Shown one piece after another: positions 1 through 7,714 of a stretch of 64,000 nt of DNA. The notes beneath the pieces were generated by a model that saw only the letters and a program-made list of their open reading frames with translations, searched no databases and was not told the DNA's origin. How positions within the stretch are numbered: the first letter of the stretch is position 1; each line of letters starts with the position of its first letter. Position numbers and translations under genes: made by a program. Source of the stretch: Sphingomonas sp. HF-S4 (GTDB lineage: Bacteria; Pseudomonadota; Alphaproteobacteria; Sphingomonadales; Sphingomonadaceae); NCBI RefSeq assembly GCF_032911445.1, contig NZ_JAWJEJ010000001.1, forward strand, positions 3,162,001-3,226,000, written 5' to 3'.

Positions 1-1
1 G

Positions 2-175
2 CCGATCGCGGACATGAAGCGCGCCCTGGCAACCCGGCCGAAAGGCGTGAGCGGCCTCGCGGTCCCAGGGATGCCGATGGGTTCGCCGGGGATGGAGATG
101 CCCGGAATGAAGGCCGACCATTTCGAAGTGGTGGCGTTCGGGCCGGGTCGCCGACGCGTCTTCGCGCGTCATTGA
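2..175 (+). CDS. DUF411 metal-binding protein, C-terminal part (5' end outside window)
   Basis: The window opens inside this frame and runs 57 residues to a TGA. The visible part has a Met-rich stretch with PGMPMGSPGMEMPGM in its centre and ends with a FEVVAFGP-type strand. This matches the C-terminal half of DUF411 proteins, which accompany copper/silver resistance genes and are thought to bind or redox-handle metal in the periplasm. The N-terminal signal peptide and Cys pair of the family lie outside the window. The next gene is convergent and Cys-rich, which fits a metal context. Family assignment is by pattern recall. Confidence 0.7.
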   Translation, partial: PIADMKRALATRPKGVSGLAVPGMPMGSPGMEMPGMKADHFEVVAFGPGRRRVFARH

Positions 176-213
176 AACAAGAAGGGGAGCGCCTCGCGCT
201 CCCCTTCCCGTCC

Positions 214-429
214 TTACTTCTTCGGCGCGCCCGACATGTCGTGGCCGGCGTGATCGCCGCCCTTCTTCATATCGTCGCAGCAGCAGGACTTCTTCCCGTC
301 CTTCTCCTTGCAGCAGTCCTTCCCTTCCTTGCAGCATTCCGCGCCGGCCTTGCAGCAGTCGGCCGCAGCGAACGCGGATGTGGAGAGGGTGAGCGCGAAC
401 GCCGCGGCAACGAACTTGAACGTCTTCAT
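214..429 (-). CDS. small Cys-rich periplasmic protein with CC repeats
   Basis: A 71-residue protein with a clear Sec signal peptide (MKTFKF, hydrophobic core, SAFA-A cleavage site near residue 22). The mature part repeats CC-K-x3-(E/D)-CC units (DCCKAGAECCKEGKDCCKE), then a CCC cluster, and ends in a His/Met segment (HAGHDM). The spacing suggests a periplasmic soft-metal (Cu, Zn, Cd) chelator or buffer. Such peptides are often annotated only as hypothetical. It is probably co-transcribed with the upstream gene at 463-819. Function is inferred from composition and context. Confidence 0.7.
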   Translation of the reverse strand: MKTFKFVAAAFALTLSTSAFAAADCCKAGAECCKEGKDCCKEKDGKKSCCCDDMKKGGDHAGHDMSGAPKK

Positions 430-462
430 GTGATTATATCCTCTTGATTGAGCTTGGTCGTT

Positions 463-819
463 TCAGGCGACCGGCTCTCGAGGCGGAGGCGGTGCCGGGC
501 GCCCCTCCCAGCCGACAAGCCGCTTGGCTCCGGCCTCGTGCGTGCTTTCTCGATCAGGCGCGCGGGATGCGCATGGCGTGGCCGCTGACGGCACTACGAC
601 GCAGCCGGTGGCGCAGACGGCCTGGTGATTCTGATGCGGTGCCCTGTCGTCTGCCGGCCTTGCTGGCGGCGCGTCATGGCAGTCCATCGAAGCTGCCGCT
701 TGCACGCCCTGCATCGGGGCGGGGGCTGCGGCAACACCGCATGCCGACATGATCTGAGCCAAGGCGAACAGGCCGGCCAGAAGCGGCACCAATGCTGGCT
801 TGGAACGGAGGAGCGGCAT
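463..819 (-). CDS. small lipoprotein-like protein in the copper-associated cluster
   Basis: An open frame of 118 residues from the ATG at 819; an in-frame TTG at 855 would add 12 residues. The N-terminus is hydrophobic (LVPLLAGLFALAQIMSAC) with a possible lipobox Cys. The rest is rich in Ala, Pro and His and contains a CATGC pair. I do not recognise a named family, though similar small exported proteins occur in copper and czc operons. It lies just upstream of the Cys-rich peptide gene on the same strand. Whether it is expressed and exported is inference. Confidence 0.4.
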   Translation of the reverse strand: MPLLRSKPALVPLLAGLFALAQIMSACGVAAAPAPMQGVQAAASMDCHDAPPARPADDRAPHQNHQAVCATGCVVVPSAATPCASRAPDRESTHEAGAKRLVGWEGRPAPPPPREPVA

Positions 820-901
820 TGCCGCTGCGATACGCCACAGATGGCGGATAAACAATGGAGCCTATCAAGCCCGGGCTATGCTCGCGGCGAGGGCGCGGCG
901 C

Positions 902-1306
902 TCACCAAGGCAGTTCCTCGATAAACCGGATCATCTCCTGGAAGCCGCCGGGCTCGAATATCACCCCGTCATCGCTCTCGCTGAGGGGAAAGCGCGAGGC
1001 CGCCTCGATCACGGCTTCTGCATCGGACTGGCGGTGGGGATCGTGGGCGGCCGTCCACCTGGCGAGCGCCACGATACGGGCATGCAGCGCAGCCGCGGCG
1101 TCATTCTCGGCGGAAGCCTCCTCTGCGGCGAACGCCTGAAGCGCCAGTGCCTGGGCTACCGGCTTGTCATGGAAATCACCGCGGAGCAACGCCAAGCGCT
1201 CCAGCGCGCCTTGAAGCTGCGCAGCACTGATCGTCACGGCGTTGAGGCGCGCCATCGGGCTAGCGATCAGCATGACCGTAGCGATCTGCGCTTGAAACGG
1301 GATCAT
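902..1306 (-). CDS. hypothetical protein downstream of the degenerate SRAP gene
   Basis: 134 residues, no recognised family. It is predicted alpha-helical and Ala-rich, without signal peptide or membrane segment. It ends with an acidic/aromatic segment (GGFQEMIRFIEELPW). The ATG at 1306 has an AAGGA Shine-Dalgarno about 7 nt upstream and lies 10 nt after the stop of the SRAP-like gene, so the two are probably one SOS-controlled transcript. An internal Met at residue 18 is an alternative start. Confidence 0.55.
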   Translation of the reverse strand: MIPFQAQIATVMLIASPMARLNAVTISAAQLQGALERLALLRGDFHDKPVAQALALQAFAAEEASAENDAAAALHARIVALARWTAAHDPHRQSDAEAVIEAASRFPLSESDDGVIFEPGGFQEMIRFIEELPW

Positions 1307-1316
1307 GCCGGATCCT

Positions 1317-1841
1317 TCAGAATGCCAGCTCTGCCTGCCGGAGCTCAGGCTGACGCGGGGGGATCTCCTCGATCGCGAAGCTGCGCGAAGGCAGCGCCAC
1401 GAGCAGCTCTTCCTGGGGTACGGTAAGGTCGAGCCACGCCATGTTCTGGCGACGCAGCAGCACCGCGCCCTGCCGCTCCTGGTAGAAGAACACGTCCGGA
1501 TTGGCCTCGATCGTGACGATCGCGAAGCTCGTCGGCCGGTCGCCTACCGGCGGCTGCCACATGCCGGCGAGATAGAAGAAGTTGCCGTCCTCGAGCGTGA
1601 CGCGGAACCGCCGGTCGCCATTCTTGATCTGGAACTCGCTCGCGGGGACCAGACAACGATGGGTCCGGAACTGCTTGCCCTCGGCGCGGAGGAACTTGAA
1701 CGGCTTGGCTGCGTCGTCGCCCAGCTGCATGCCCCACGCCGCCTCGATCATCTCGACCGCTTGCATGTTATCCGGGTTGCGCCGGATGATGGCGCGACGG
1801 GTGCCGAGAGGCGCTTCCGACTCGAAGGGACTCGCTTTCAT
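1317..1841 (-). CDS. SRAP/YedK-like protein lacking most catalytic residues
   Basis: 174 residues from the ATG at 1841. It resembles SOS response-associated peptidases (HMCES/YedK), which crosslink to abasic sites in single-stranded DNA. The family needs Cys2, Asn and His plus a Glu. Here the N-terminal MCN is absent, the Asn of the N-x-R-A-E motif is Phe50, and the His of Y-H-x-R is Gln121. Only the Glu (ASEF, residue 69) remains. A start at 1898 would still not give Cys2, would bury the LexA box in coding sequence and would overlap the divergent gene, so 1841 is preferred. It is divergent from an intact SRAP gene. It may be a non-crosslinking DNA-binding paralogue or a decaying gene. Confidence 0.75.
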   Translation of the reverse strand: MKASPFESEAPLGTRRAIIRRNPDNMQAVEMIEAAWGMQLGDDAAKPFKFLRAEGKQFRTHRCLVPASEFQIKNGDRRFRVTLEDGNFFYLAGMWQPPVGDRPTSFAIVTIEANPDVFFYQERQGAVLLRRQNMAWLDLTVPQEELLVALPSRSFAIEEIPPRQPELRQAELAF

Positions 1842-1846
1842 GGTGA

Positions 1847-1861
1847 GAACATAATGCGAAC
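1847..1861. promoter_or_regulatory. LexA (SOS) box between divergent SRAP genes
   Basis: GAAC-ATAATGC-GAAC matches the alphaproteobacterial LexA site (GAAC-N7-GAAC, equal to GTTC-N7-GTTC on the other strand). It lies 6 nt from the ATG of the degenerate SRAP gene and 29 nt from the ATG of the intact one, so it can control both directions. It differs from the box before imuA at one spacer base. Confidence 0.8.
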
Positions 1862-1890
1862 AATCGCGCGGTGCAAATCGGAGGACGTGG

Positions 1891-2499
1891 ATGTGCAATG
1901 ACTACCGGCTGGAGGTCGATATCGCCTCGATCATGGAGGACTTCGACGACCTCGAGATCAAGATTGACCTCCCCGAGGGCACACCTAACGTCGCGGCGCG
2001 CGAGGACATCAAGATCACCGACACTGCGCCGATCGTCCGGAGCGGCGGCCGCGGCGGCGAATTGGTGAACCGGCGCTGGAGCTGGCCGGGACCAGGAGGC
2101 AAGCCGGTGTACAATTTCCGCGCCGAGGGCCGCGAGTTCGGCTCGAACCGGTGCCTGATCCTCGCCGACGGGTTCTATGAGTTCACCAAGCCCGAGGACC
2201 CCAAGCAGAAGCGCCAGGACAAATGGCTCTTCACCATGGCTGGGCACCGCTGGTTCTGCATCGCCGGCATCTGGCGGGAGAGCCCGCAAGGGGAAGCCTT
2301 TACGATGCTGACGCTTGAGCCCGGCAAGGACGTCGCCCCCTATCACTCGCGACAGGTCGCGGTGCTGCCGCGCGACCGCTGGGCAGCGTGGCTTGATCCG
2401 CAAGTGCCGGCCCAGGAGGTACTGGGCATTCTGCCGAAGGGCAGCCTCGAGGTAACCCGGGTCTATCCGCCCTTTCCCGCTCAGGCAGCGCTGCTTTGA
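1891..2499 (+). CDS. SOS response-associated peptidase (SRAP/YedK family)
   Basis: 202 residues. SRAP proteins form a covalent thiazolidine link to abasic sites in single-stranded DNA through Cys2 and so shield them. All key positions are present: MCNDYR at the N-terminus (Cys2), the Asn in YNFRAE, the Glu in ADGFYEF, and the His in YHSRQ. The ATG at 1891 has a GGAGG Shine-Dalgarno at 1880-1884, and Cys2 fixes the start. A LexA box lies upstream. The stop overlaps the TTG start of the DUF1810 gene. Function is well supported by family. Confidence 0.92.
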   Translation: MCNDYRLEVDIASIMEDFDDLEIKIDLPEGTPNVAAREDIKITDTAPIVRSGGRGGELVNRRWSWPGPGGKPVYNFRAEGREFGSNRCLILADGFYEFTKPEDPKQKRQDKWLFTMAGHRWFCIAGIWRESPQGEAFTMLTLEPGKDVAPYHSRQVAVLPRDRWAAWLDPQVPAQEVLGILPKGSLEVTRVYPPFPAQAALL

Positions 2500-2924
2500 A
2501 CTTGTCGGGTTCGGAATCGCTCGACCGATTCGTGGAAGCGCAAGCACCGGTCTATGCCACCGCGCTTTCCGAGATCCGGCGTGGTGCCAAGCGCTCTCAC
2601 TGGATGTGGTTCATCTTCCCCCAGCTCGCCGGACTCGGGCGCAGCGAGACAGCCCGCTTCTTCGGCATCCGCTCGCTTGCGGAGGCGCAGGCCTATCTGG
2701 ATCACCCCGTGCTCGGACGCCGGTACATGGAATGTGTCGAAGCACTTCAAGACCTGCGCATCAGCGATCCTGTCGCGGTCTTCGGAGCGGTCGACGCGAT
2801 GAAATTGCGCTCGTCGCTGACATTGTTCGAGACCGCGCGGTCAACGCCGCTGTTCGCGGCCGCGCTCGATCGTTGGTTCGGTGGCGAGCGCGATGCCCAG
2901 ACGCTCAAACAATCGGGAGAGTGA
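2496..2924 (+). CDS. DUF1810 family protein
   Basis: 142 residues. The central signature SHWMWFIFPQLAGLG, followed by an ARFFGI segment and the YLDHPVLG-R block, is typical of DUF1810, small cytosolic proteins of unknown biochemical role. Translation seems to start at a TTG overlapping the stop of the SRAP gene, so the two are coupled and probably share SOS control. No signal peptide or membrane segment is seen. Confidence 0.85.
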   Translation: MNLSGSESLDRFVEAQAPVYATALSEIRRGAKRSHWMWFIFPQLAGLGRSETARFFGIRSLAEAQAYLDHPVLGRRYMECVEALQDLRISDPVAVFGAVDAMKLRSSLTLFETARSTPLFAAALDRWFGGERDAQTLKQSGE

Positions 2925-3025
2925 GCAAATTGCGTTAGTTGGCCATAAGCTCGTATTCGCCAGATAAACATGAGAGTCTGACCCACACAGGGAAGCAGAG
3001 ACTCATCCTCAGAGTTAGGAGAGAT

Positions 3026-4294
3026 ATGGCCAAGCCAAAGGCGAAGGTAAAAAAGCCCGCTAAACCCAGCCCCTCAGGTGTGAAAGCGAAGCAGGTGATC
3101 GATCCCGCCGTTGAGACCTTCGTCGGTATCGTCAACAATCTGACCTACAAGAACGGCGAGAATGCACCGGCCACCCCACTTCGCAACCTTACCTTCTGGG
3201 TCGGTGCGGGCTTTTCGAAGGCGTGGAATCCAAAGTTTCCTACAAGCGCAGAGCTGTTTCGTCTGGGTGGCCGGGAAGCCGACAAGATCGCCGATCCCGG
3301 CGCTCTGTCCCGAACGTTTGGGGTCGATATGTTCGAAGGACTCGATTTCGATCGCGTTCGGGCTCTTGTTTATCAGCTCGACATGCAGGCGCGCTATCCG
3401 GACGTGCGCTCACGGTATGTCGACGACCAGAATATCAAGGCAATCCGTTCAGCCCTTGCAGCGGCGCTCGTCGCCAAGTTCGTCGAGCTCACGGGCATGC
3501 AGCCGTTCGACCGGAACGCCGCCAAGTTTCGAATCAAGGACGCGACGCCTGAACAGCGAGAGATCGTGGCTTTCTTCAATGACCTCGAGCATCGGGATGA
3601 TGGCTCGCAGGACACGGTCGAGGGACTCCGCACCCACTTCATCTCTACCAATTACGACAATGTGATTGAAACCATCCTCGACAACATCATCGGCGAGGAC
3701 GACAGCACATTCATCTATGGATATCGCGGCGTGACCCCCGTTGAAATCGAGGGGATGGCGCCTGCCAAGGTCATGCATGACCATTGGCTCGTTCGGCAGC
3801 TCATCAAGATCAACGGGGGTTTCGAGATCCTGCGCCACGGGGACGGCTTCGTCTTCAATTACGAGAATCGGTCGCCGTCGCAGATCGCAGCCAATCCACC
3901 GGTCGTCATGCTTCCCTCGCGGGAGCAGGATTACAGCGACAGCTACTTCCGTGCGGTGTTTCCCAAGGCGGTCCGGCTGCTACGCGAAACGACGGTCCTG
4001 GTGATCGTAGGCTACAGCTTGCCAGACGATGACGCGCTCATGCGCTTCATTCTAAGGCAGTTCGCCGAAGAACCGGAAGATGGGCGGGAGAAAATCCTGT
4101 TCTACATCGATCCATCTGACTCGGCGACGAAGCGGAAGAGGCTCGATATGGTCTTTCCGCTGCGCGAGGGCCGGTACCCGACGGTTGTTTCATTCAACGG
4201 AAAATTCAATGACTTCGTCAGCCAATACCTCCGTGCGCAGGCGAAGATCGCCAAGGCCAGAAAGCGTCGGCTCAACAGGCACCTGTCAAGCTGA
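3026..4294 (+). CDS. SIR2-like domain protein, probable NAD-consuming defence effector
   Basis: 422 residues from the ATG at 3026 (AGGAG at 3017-3021); an upstream TTG at 2939 is in frame but less likely. After a Lys-rich tail comes FWVGAGFSKAW, the GAGxS nucleotide-binding motif of SIR2-like proteins. It is followed by FISTNYDNVIE (TNYD motif) and a C-terminal VIVGYSLPDDDALMRF block typical of the SIR2_2 family. Bacterial proteins of this kind deplete NAD during phage infection in several systems. Base composition is lower in GC than the flanking SOS genes. It converges on a DUF4062 gene 50 nt away. Which defence system it belongs to is unclear. Confidence 0.8.
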   Translation: MAKPKAKVKKPAKPSPSGVKAKQVIDPAVETFVGIVNNLTYKNGENAPATPLRNLTFWVGAGFSKAWNPKFPTSAELFRLGGREADKIADPGALSRTFGVDMFEGLDFDRVRALVYQLDMQARYPDVRSRYVDDQNIKAIRSALAAALVAKFVELTGMQPFDRNAAKFRIKDATPEQREIVAFFNDLEHRDDGSQDTVEGLRTHFISTNYDNVIETILDNIIGEDDSTFIYGYRGVTPVEIEGMAPAKVMHDHWLVRQLIKINGGFEILRHGDGFVFNYENRSPSQIAANPPVVMLPSREQDYSDSYFRAVFPKAVRLLRETTVLVIVGYSLPDDDALMRFILRQFAEEPEDGREKILFYIDPSDSATKRKRLDMVFPLREGRYPTVVSFNGKFNDFVSQYLRAQAKIAKARKRRLNRHLSS

Positions 4295-4344
4295 GCGGGG
4301 ATATCGTGGAGAGCCCAAAAGGCAGGGTGGATGACCGCCCGAAC

Positions 4345-5607
4345 TCAGATACCCAGCCCCGCGCGCAGATCGGCTACCGAAACGCGTCCCGCTAGTATCG
4401 CTTCCTCATATCCTGCGATGGGAGAGAAGGGCATCAGCGCAGGCATCACGAACGGACGGCCTTCCAGATGGAGAATCAACGCCTCGCACAGGGACACGAT
4501 GTTGATCCATCGCTGTGCGTACGAGTAAAGTAGCGCGACCTTGTCCGCCGGCAGATCGTGTTGACCTGACTTCCGGCCAAGGGTCTTTGGCGAACTCTCG
4601 CCAAGGACAGAAAGATTCGCCGTCGTGCCCAACTCGTTGAATTGGCGGATCTCCGACCAAAGTTTCGACAAGGCTTCGTAAGCTGGACTTTGAACGTAGG
4701 CCCCTTTCGCCGCGTCATAGTCCAGGAAGATTGTCGAAGTCAGCGCGTCATCGATCACCACTGTGTCGAAGCGCGTGCCTAACGCCGCGTAGAAGACCGT
4801 GGCGAACGCGTTCCAGACCGTCAGGTCCACGGTGATCCAGCCTCGATCGCGGACTTCAACAGTGAGGGGATGCGCCTCGAGCCCCCTCTTGAGTGGCGCT
4901 CGAAGGTCAAAGATCCCGGTGGCATCCTTTTCGAGAAGTTGACTCATCACGAGCAGCAGCTCGCCTTGCAGGGCTATTCTATATGCTGCGTCTTCGGATG
5001 TGAGGCCGGTAAAGGCAAGCGGCTGGAGTACATCGTGTATGTCACGAAAGTCGCGAAACTGGTGAATCCAGTTTCCGGTGGGCTTGAAGGAGCCCGTCGA
5101 GACAGCGCGGCCCGTCTCTAGATTACGGCCGACCTCCGCGATGAAGCCGCTCACGAACTCGGCGTCATTGGCGAACTTGCTGGGAGCGGCCGTGATTGCT
5201 TTGCGCTCGCTCTCGATGATCCCGAACTCGGACAGCGAGCGGGCTAGCTCTTTACGGTCCTCCTTAAACTGCCATACTTCGCTGCGGACGAATGTGACCA
5301 GCTTGAGCATGCCCTGTCGGTGGAGCTCATAGGCGGTTCGATATTCCTGCTGAGTGATGCTGATACGGTTGGGCTTGTCGTACCAACCGCCGACGCGCGC
5401 CCCTATCAGCAGAACGAAATAATCTGCCTGCTCAATATTGGTAAGGCATGCCTCGTAGCTGTGCTGATCGAGATCGCCCCCAAAATCGTTGAACTCCGAG
5501 GCAAGTACGCGGCAGCCGCGAGCCTCCAGGCTGAACTTGATCGCGCTTCGCAGGTCGCGAAAGTCGTAGATCGTAGAGGACAGGAAAAATGTTGGGCGAT
5601 GCGCCAT
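4345..5607 (-). CDS. DUF4062 (TIR-like fold) protein
   Basis: 420 residues. The N-terminal 110 residues carry the DUF4062 signature FFLSSTIYDFRDLR, then a DYFVLLIGARVGGW strand, a flavodoxin/TIR-like fold found in signalling and defence proteins. The remaining 300 residues are not recognised. The ATG at 5607 directly precedes the domain; the frame extends to 5718 but would then overlap the upstream gene. It lies 50 nt downstream of the membrane-protein gene on the same strand, suggesting an operon. Context with the SIR2-like gene suggests anti-phage function; this is inference. Confidence 0.75.
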   Translation of the reverse strand: MAHRPTFFLSSTIYDFRDLRSAIKFSLEARGCRVLASEFNDFGGDLDQHSYEACLTNIEQADYFVLLIGARVGGWYDKPNRISITQQEYRTAYELHRQGMLKLVTFVRSEVWQFKEDRKELARSLSEFGIIESERKAITAAPSKFANDAEFVSGFIAEVGRNLETGRAVSTGSFKPTGNWIHQFRDFRDIHDVLQPLAFTGLTSEDAAYRIALQGELLLVMSQLLEKDATGIFDLRAPLKRGLEAHPLTVEVRDRGWITVDLTVWNAFATVFYAALGTRFDTVVIDDALTSTIFLDYDAAKGAYVQSPAYEALSKLWSEIRQFNELGTTANLSVLGESSPKTLGRKSGQHDLPADKVALLYSYAQRWINIVSLCEALILHLEGRPFVMPALMPFSPIAGYEEAILAGRVSVADLRAGLGI

Positions 5608-5657
5608 AAGGAATCCACACGGTTTGATTTCGAGCCGGGATGGCGGTGCGGCAGAAG

Positions 5658-6752
5658 CTAGCCATTCGGCTGAGCAACAATGCGTGCTGCAAGGCCGGCC
5701 TCCAGCTTGATGCAGCATTGATACAGCTTGCGCAGTTGGTCGCGTCTCGCGTCGAACATACCTTCCTGCGTCATATCCAGATCATGGATGAGGCGTTCGA
5801 GGCGGTCGAACCAGCGTGCCGCGCTTGATTGCTTGTTTTTGCGGCCTTTGAGGATGATGTCCTCGAACGTGCCGAAGCCGAGAACTGAAAAATGGCGAGC
5901 GCCGTTCTTGTCGTCCTGAAGCATCAGATCGCCAATTGCGGCCTGCCAGTCGCGGTAGATATAGGCTTCCTTGATGCCGAAGGTGATCGCCGTCTGTTTT
6001 GCGGTTGCCGCAACCAGATCGCTGGGGATTTCGACACCTGCCTGGCGTCGGAGGATCTCGGCGCAACGCTCGGCCAGATCAAGCTGGTCGGCATCGGAAA
6101 GATCACGGGGAGTGAGCGCACCCTTGGTCGCAAGATGGGCCGCCCGCTCGCCGTCGATCAGACTAGCGACATGATTCTTCAGTTGCGGATCGATAGAGTT
6201 AATGCGCCAAAGGGCCGAAAGCTCGTCCATCCGCTGCAACTCTACGTGGGTACCGTCCGCTAACGCGGCCTCGAACTCGCCGATCGCCTGCATCTCGACG
6301 GAAGCGGAAGCCTGTTGCGGGTCGAGATAACTGCGCTCGCGCCGAATGGCTCTAATCCAGCCTAGCACGGCGGCGATCCGGTACACGGTGCTGATCCGTT
6401 TGTACTCCAGAAACGGGATGTTTGGTGCATCAGCAAGCAGGTAGCGCCCCTGCTTTTTCTCCACGATCTCCTGGAGGCGGTACTTCAGGCTTGTCACCGC
6501 GTCCTTGAGCGGATCCGAGTATAGCCGCACCAGGTCCTGATGAACTTTTCCAGCCTCTTCCTTGCGGTCGGCGAGTTCGTCCGCGCGTTTCTTTCTCGCC
6601 AGGTAGATCGCCATGACAATGTCCCTGGCTACAAGCCCGACAATCACTCCGGCGAGAGTCAGGAGCGAGGCAACGACCGGGGGAGATAGCCAGAGTCCGC
6701 CAGCGGCCGCGCTTCCGCTAGCGGCTATCGAATTGCCCATCGCTACGTTCAT
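5658..6752 (-). CDS. single-pass membrane protein, first gene of the DUF4062 operon
   Basis: 364 residues. One strong transmembrane helix near the N-terminus (about residues 22-50, SLLTLAGVIVGLVARDIVMA) is followed by a Lys/Arg/Glu-rich, probably coiled-coil segment and a long soluble helical domain. No enzyme motif is seen and I do not recognise the family. The ATG at 6752 is preceded by a GGGGGA-like ribosome site. As a membrane-anchored partner transcribed with DUF4062, it could be the sensor or effector of a defence unit, but that is inference. Confidence 0.65.
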   Translation of the reverse strand: MNVAMGNSIAASGSAAAGGLWLSPPVVASLLTLAGVIVGLVARDIVMAIYLARKKRADELADRKEEAGKVHQDLVRLYSDPLKDAVTSLKYRLQEIVEKKQGRYLLADAPNIPFLEYKRISTVYRIAAVLGWIRAIRRERSYLDPQQASASVEMQAIGEFEAALADGTHVELQRMDELSALWRINSIDPQLKNHVASLIDGERAAHLATKGALTPRDLSDADQLDLAERCAEILRRQAGVEIPSDLVAATAKQTAITFGIKEAYIYRDWQAAIGDLMLQDDKNGARHFSVLGFGTFEDIILKGRKNKQSSAARWFDRLERLIHDLDMTQEGMFDARRDQLRKLYQCCIKLEAGLAARIVAQPNG

Positions 6753-6902
6753 GGTCTCATCCCCCCGGGGCCACTCTGGAATTCAAGGTGCAGCATGGCG
6801 GCGGCGTTCCGACAAGCGCAGAGCTGCACTTCCTGCGACCCACGGATGCCGGGCAGGATGGTGCTCGTGGTCGAGCGGCTTGACGAAACGCTCGCCAGAG
6901 CG

Positions 6903-6917
6903 GAACATAATGGGAAC
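6903..6917 (+). promoter_or_regulatory. LexA (SOS) box upstream of imuA
   Basis: GAAC-ATAATGG-GAAC fits the alphaproteobacterial LexA consensus. It ends 20 nt before the imuA ATG. It differs from the box at 1847-1861 only in the last spacer base. Confidence 0.85.
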
Positions 6918-6937
6918 GAACGAGTCGTTGTTCCCTT

Positions 6938-7714
6938 ATGCCAACCGAAGCTGCCTTTGCCGAGACCGATCGCGCGCGCCTGCTTGCTGAGCTGAAGGCG
7001 CGCATTGCCGCGCCTGAAGCGAGTGAGGTGCGGCTGCTGCCGTTTGGAATCGAAGCGCTCGATTCGAGGCTTGCTAGTGGTGGGATCGACGGCGGTGGGT
7101 TGCACGAGATCGCCGCGGCCTCACCGACGCTGGGAGACGACGCCGCGGCGACCTTGTTCGTCGGGGGACTTGCAGCGCGCTTCGCCGATACGCCGGCGGC
7201 GTCCATCGCTTGGGCGCTGACCCGGTTCGACCTGTACGCGCCCGGCCTCGAGCAGGCCGGCATCCCGCCTTCAAAGCTTCTCTATCTGGAGGCGCGGGAC
7301 GAGACGATGGCGCTTGCCCTCGCCGAGGACTGTCTGCGCCTTGGCAGCTTCGCTGCGGTCGTCGCCGAAGTGAAAGCCGCCGACCAGACCGCAACGCGCC
7401 GCCTCCAGCTTGCTGCCGCCGACGGCCACACCCCGATGCTACTGCTGCGCCGCTGGGCCATGGCTGCACGCGATCCGCTGGAAAAACTCTCGGCCGCCTG
7501 CACGCGCTGGCGCATCGGCTGCGCGCCCTCGGCCAGGCTTACTTATCCCGGCGTCGGTCGGTCCCGCTGGTCGGTCGAACTCGTCCGGCAGCGCGGCGGC
7601 AATCCCTTCTCTCTTATTCTCGAGGCATGCGATGACACGGGTCGCCTCGCTCTACCTGCCGCAGCTCGCGATCGAGCGGCTGCGCCGGTTGCAGCGACCA
7701 GCCGCGCCGCCTGA
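6938..7714 (+). CDS. imuA: ImuA, SulA/RecA-like component of the translesion mutasome
   Basis: 258 residues with RecA-like features of ImuA: a GGIDGGGLHEI segment after an FGIEALDSRLASG block, then an IAWALTRFDLYAPGLEQAG segment (ImuA usually reads W-x4-DLYAPGL). It works with ImuB and DnaE2 in SOS-induced error-prone lesion bypass; in Caulobacter and Myxococcus it is required for damage mutagenesis. The LexA box lies just upstream. Its 3' end overlaps imuB by 83 nt, so the two are translationally linked. The Ala-rich C-terminus is typical. Confidence 0.93.
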   Translation: MPTEAAFAETDRARLLAELKARIAAPEASEVRLLPFGIEALDSRLASGGIDGGGLHEIAAASPTLGDDAAATLFVGGLAARFADTPAASIAWALTRFDLYAPGLEQAGIPPSKLLYLEARDETMALALAEDCLRLGSFAAVVAEVKAADQTATRRLQLAAADGHTPMLLLRRWAMAARDPLEKLSAACTRWRIGCAPSARLTYPGVGRSRWSVELVRQRGGNPFSLILEACDDTGRLALPAAARDRAAAPVAATSRAA

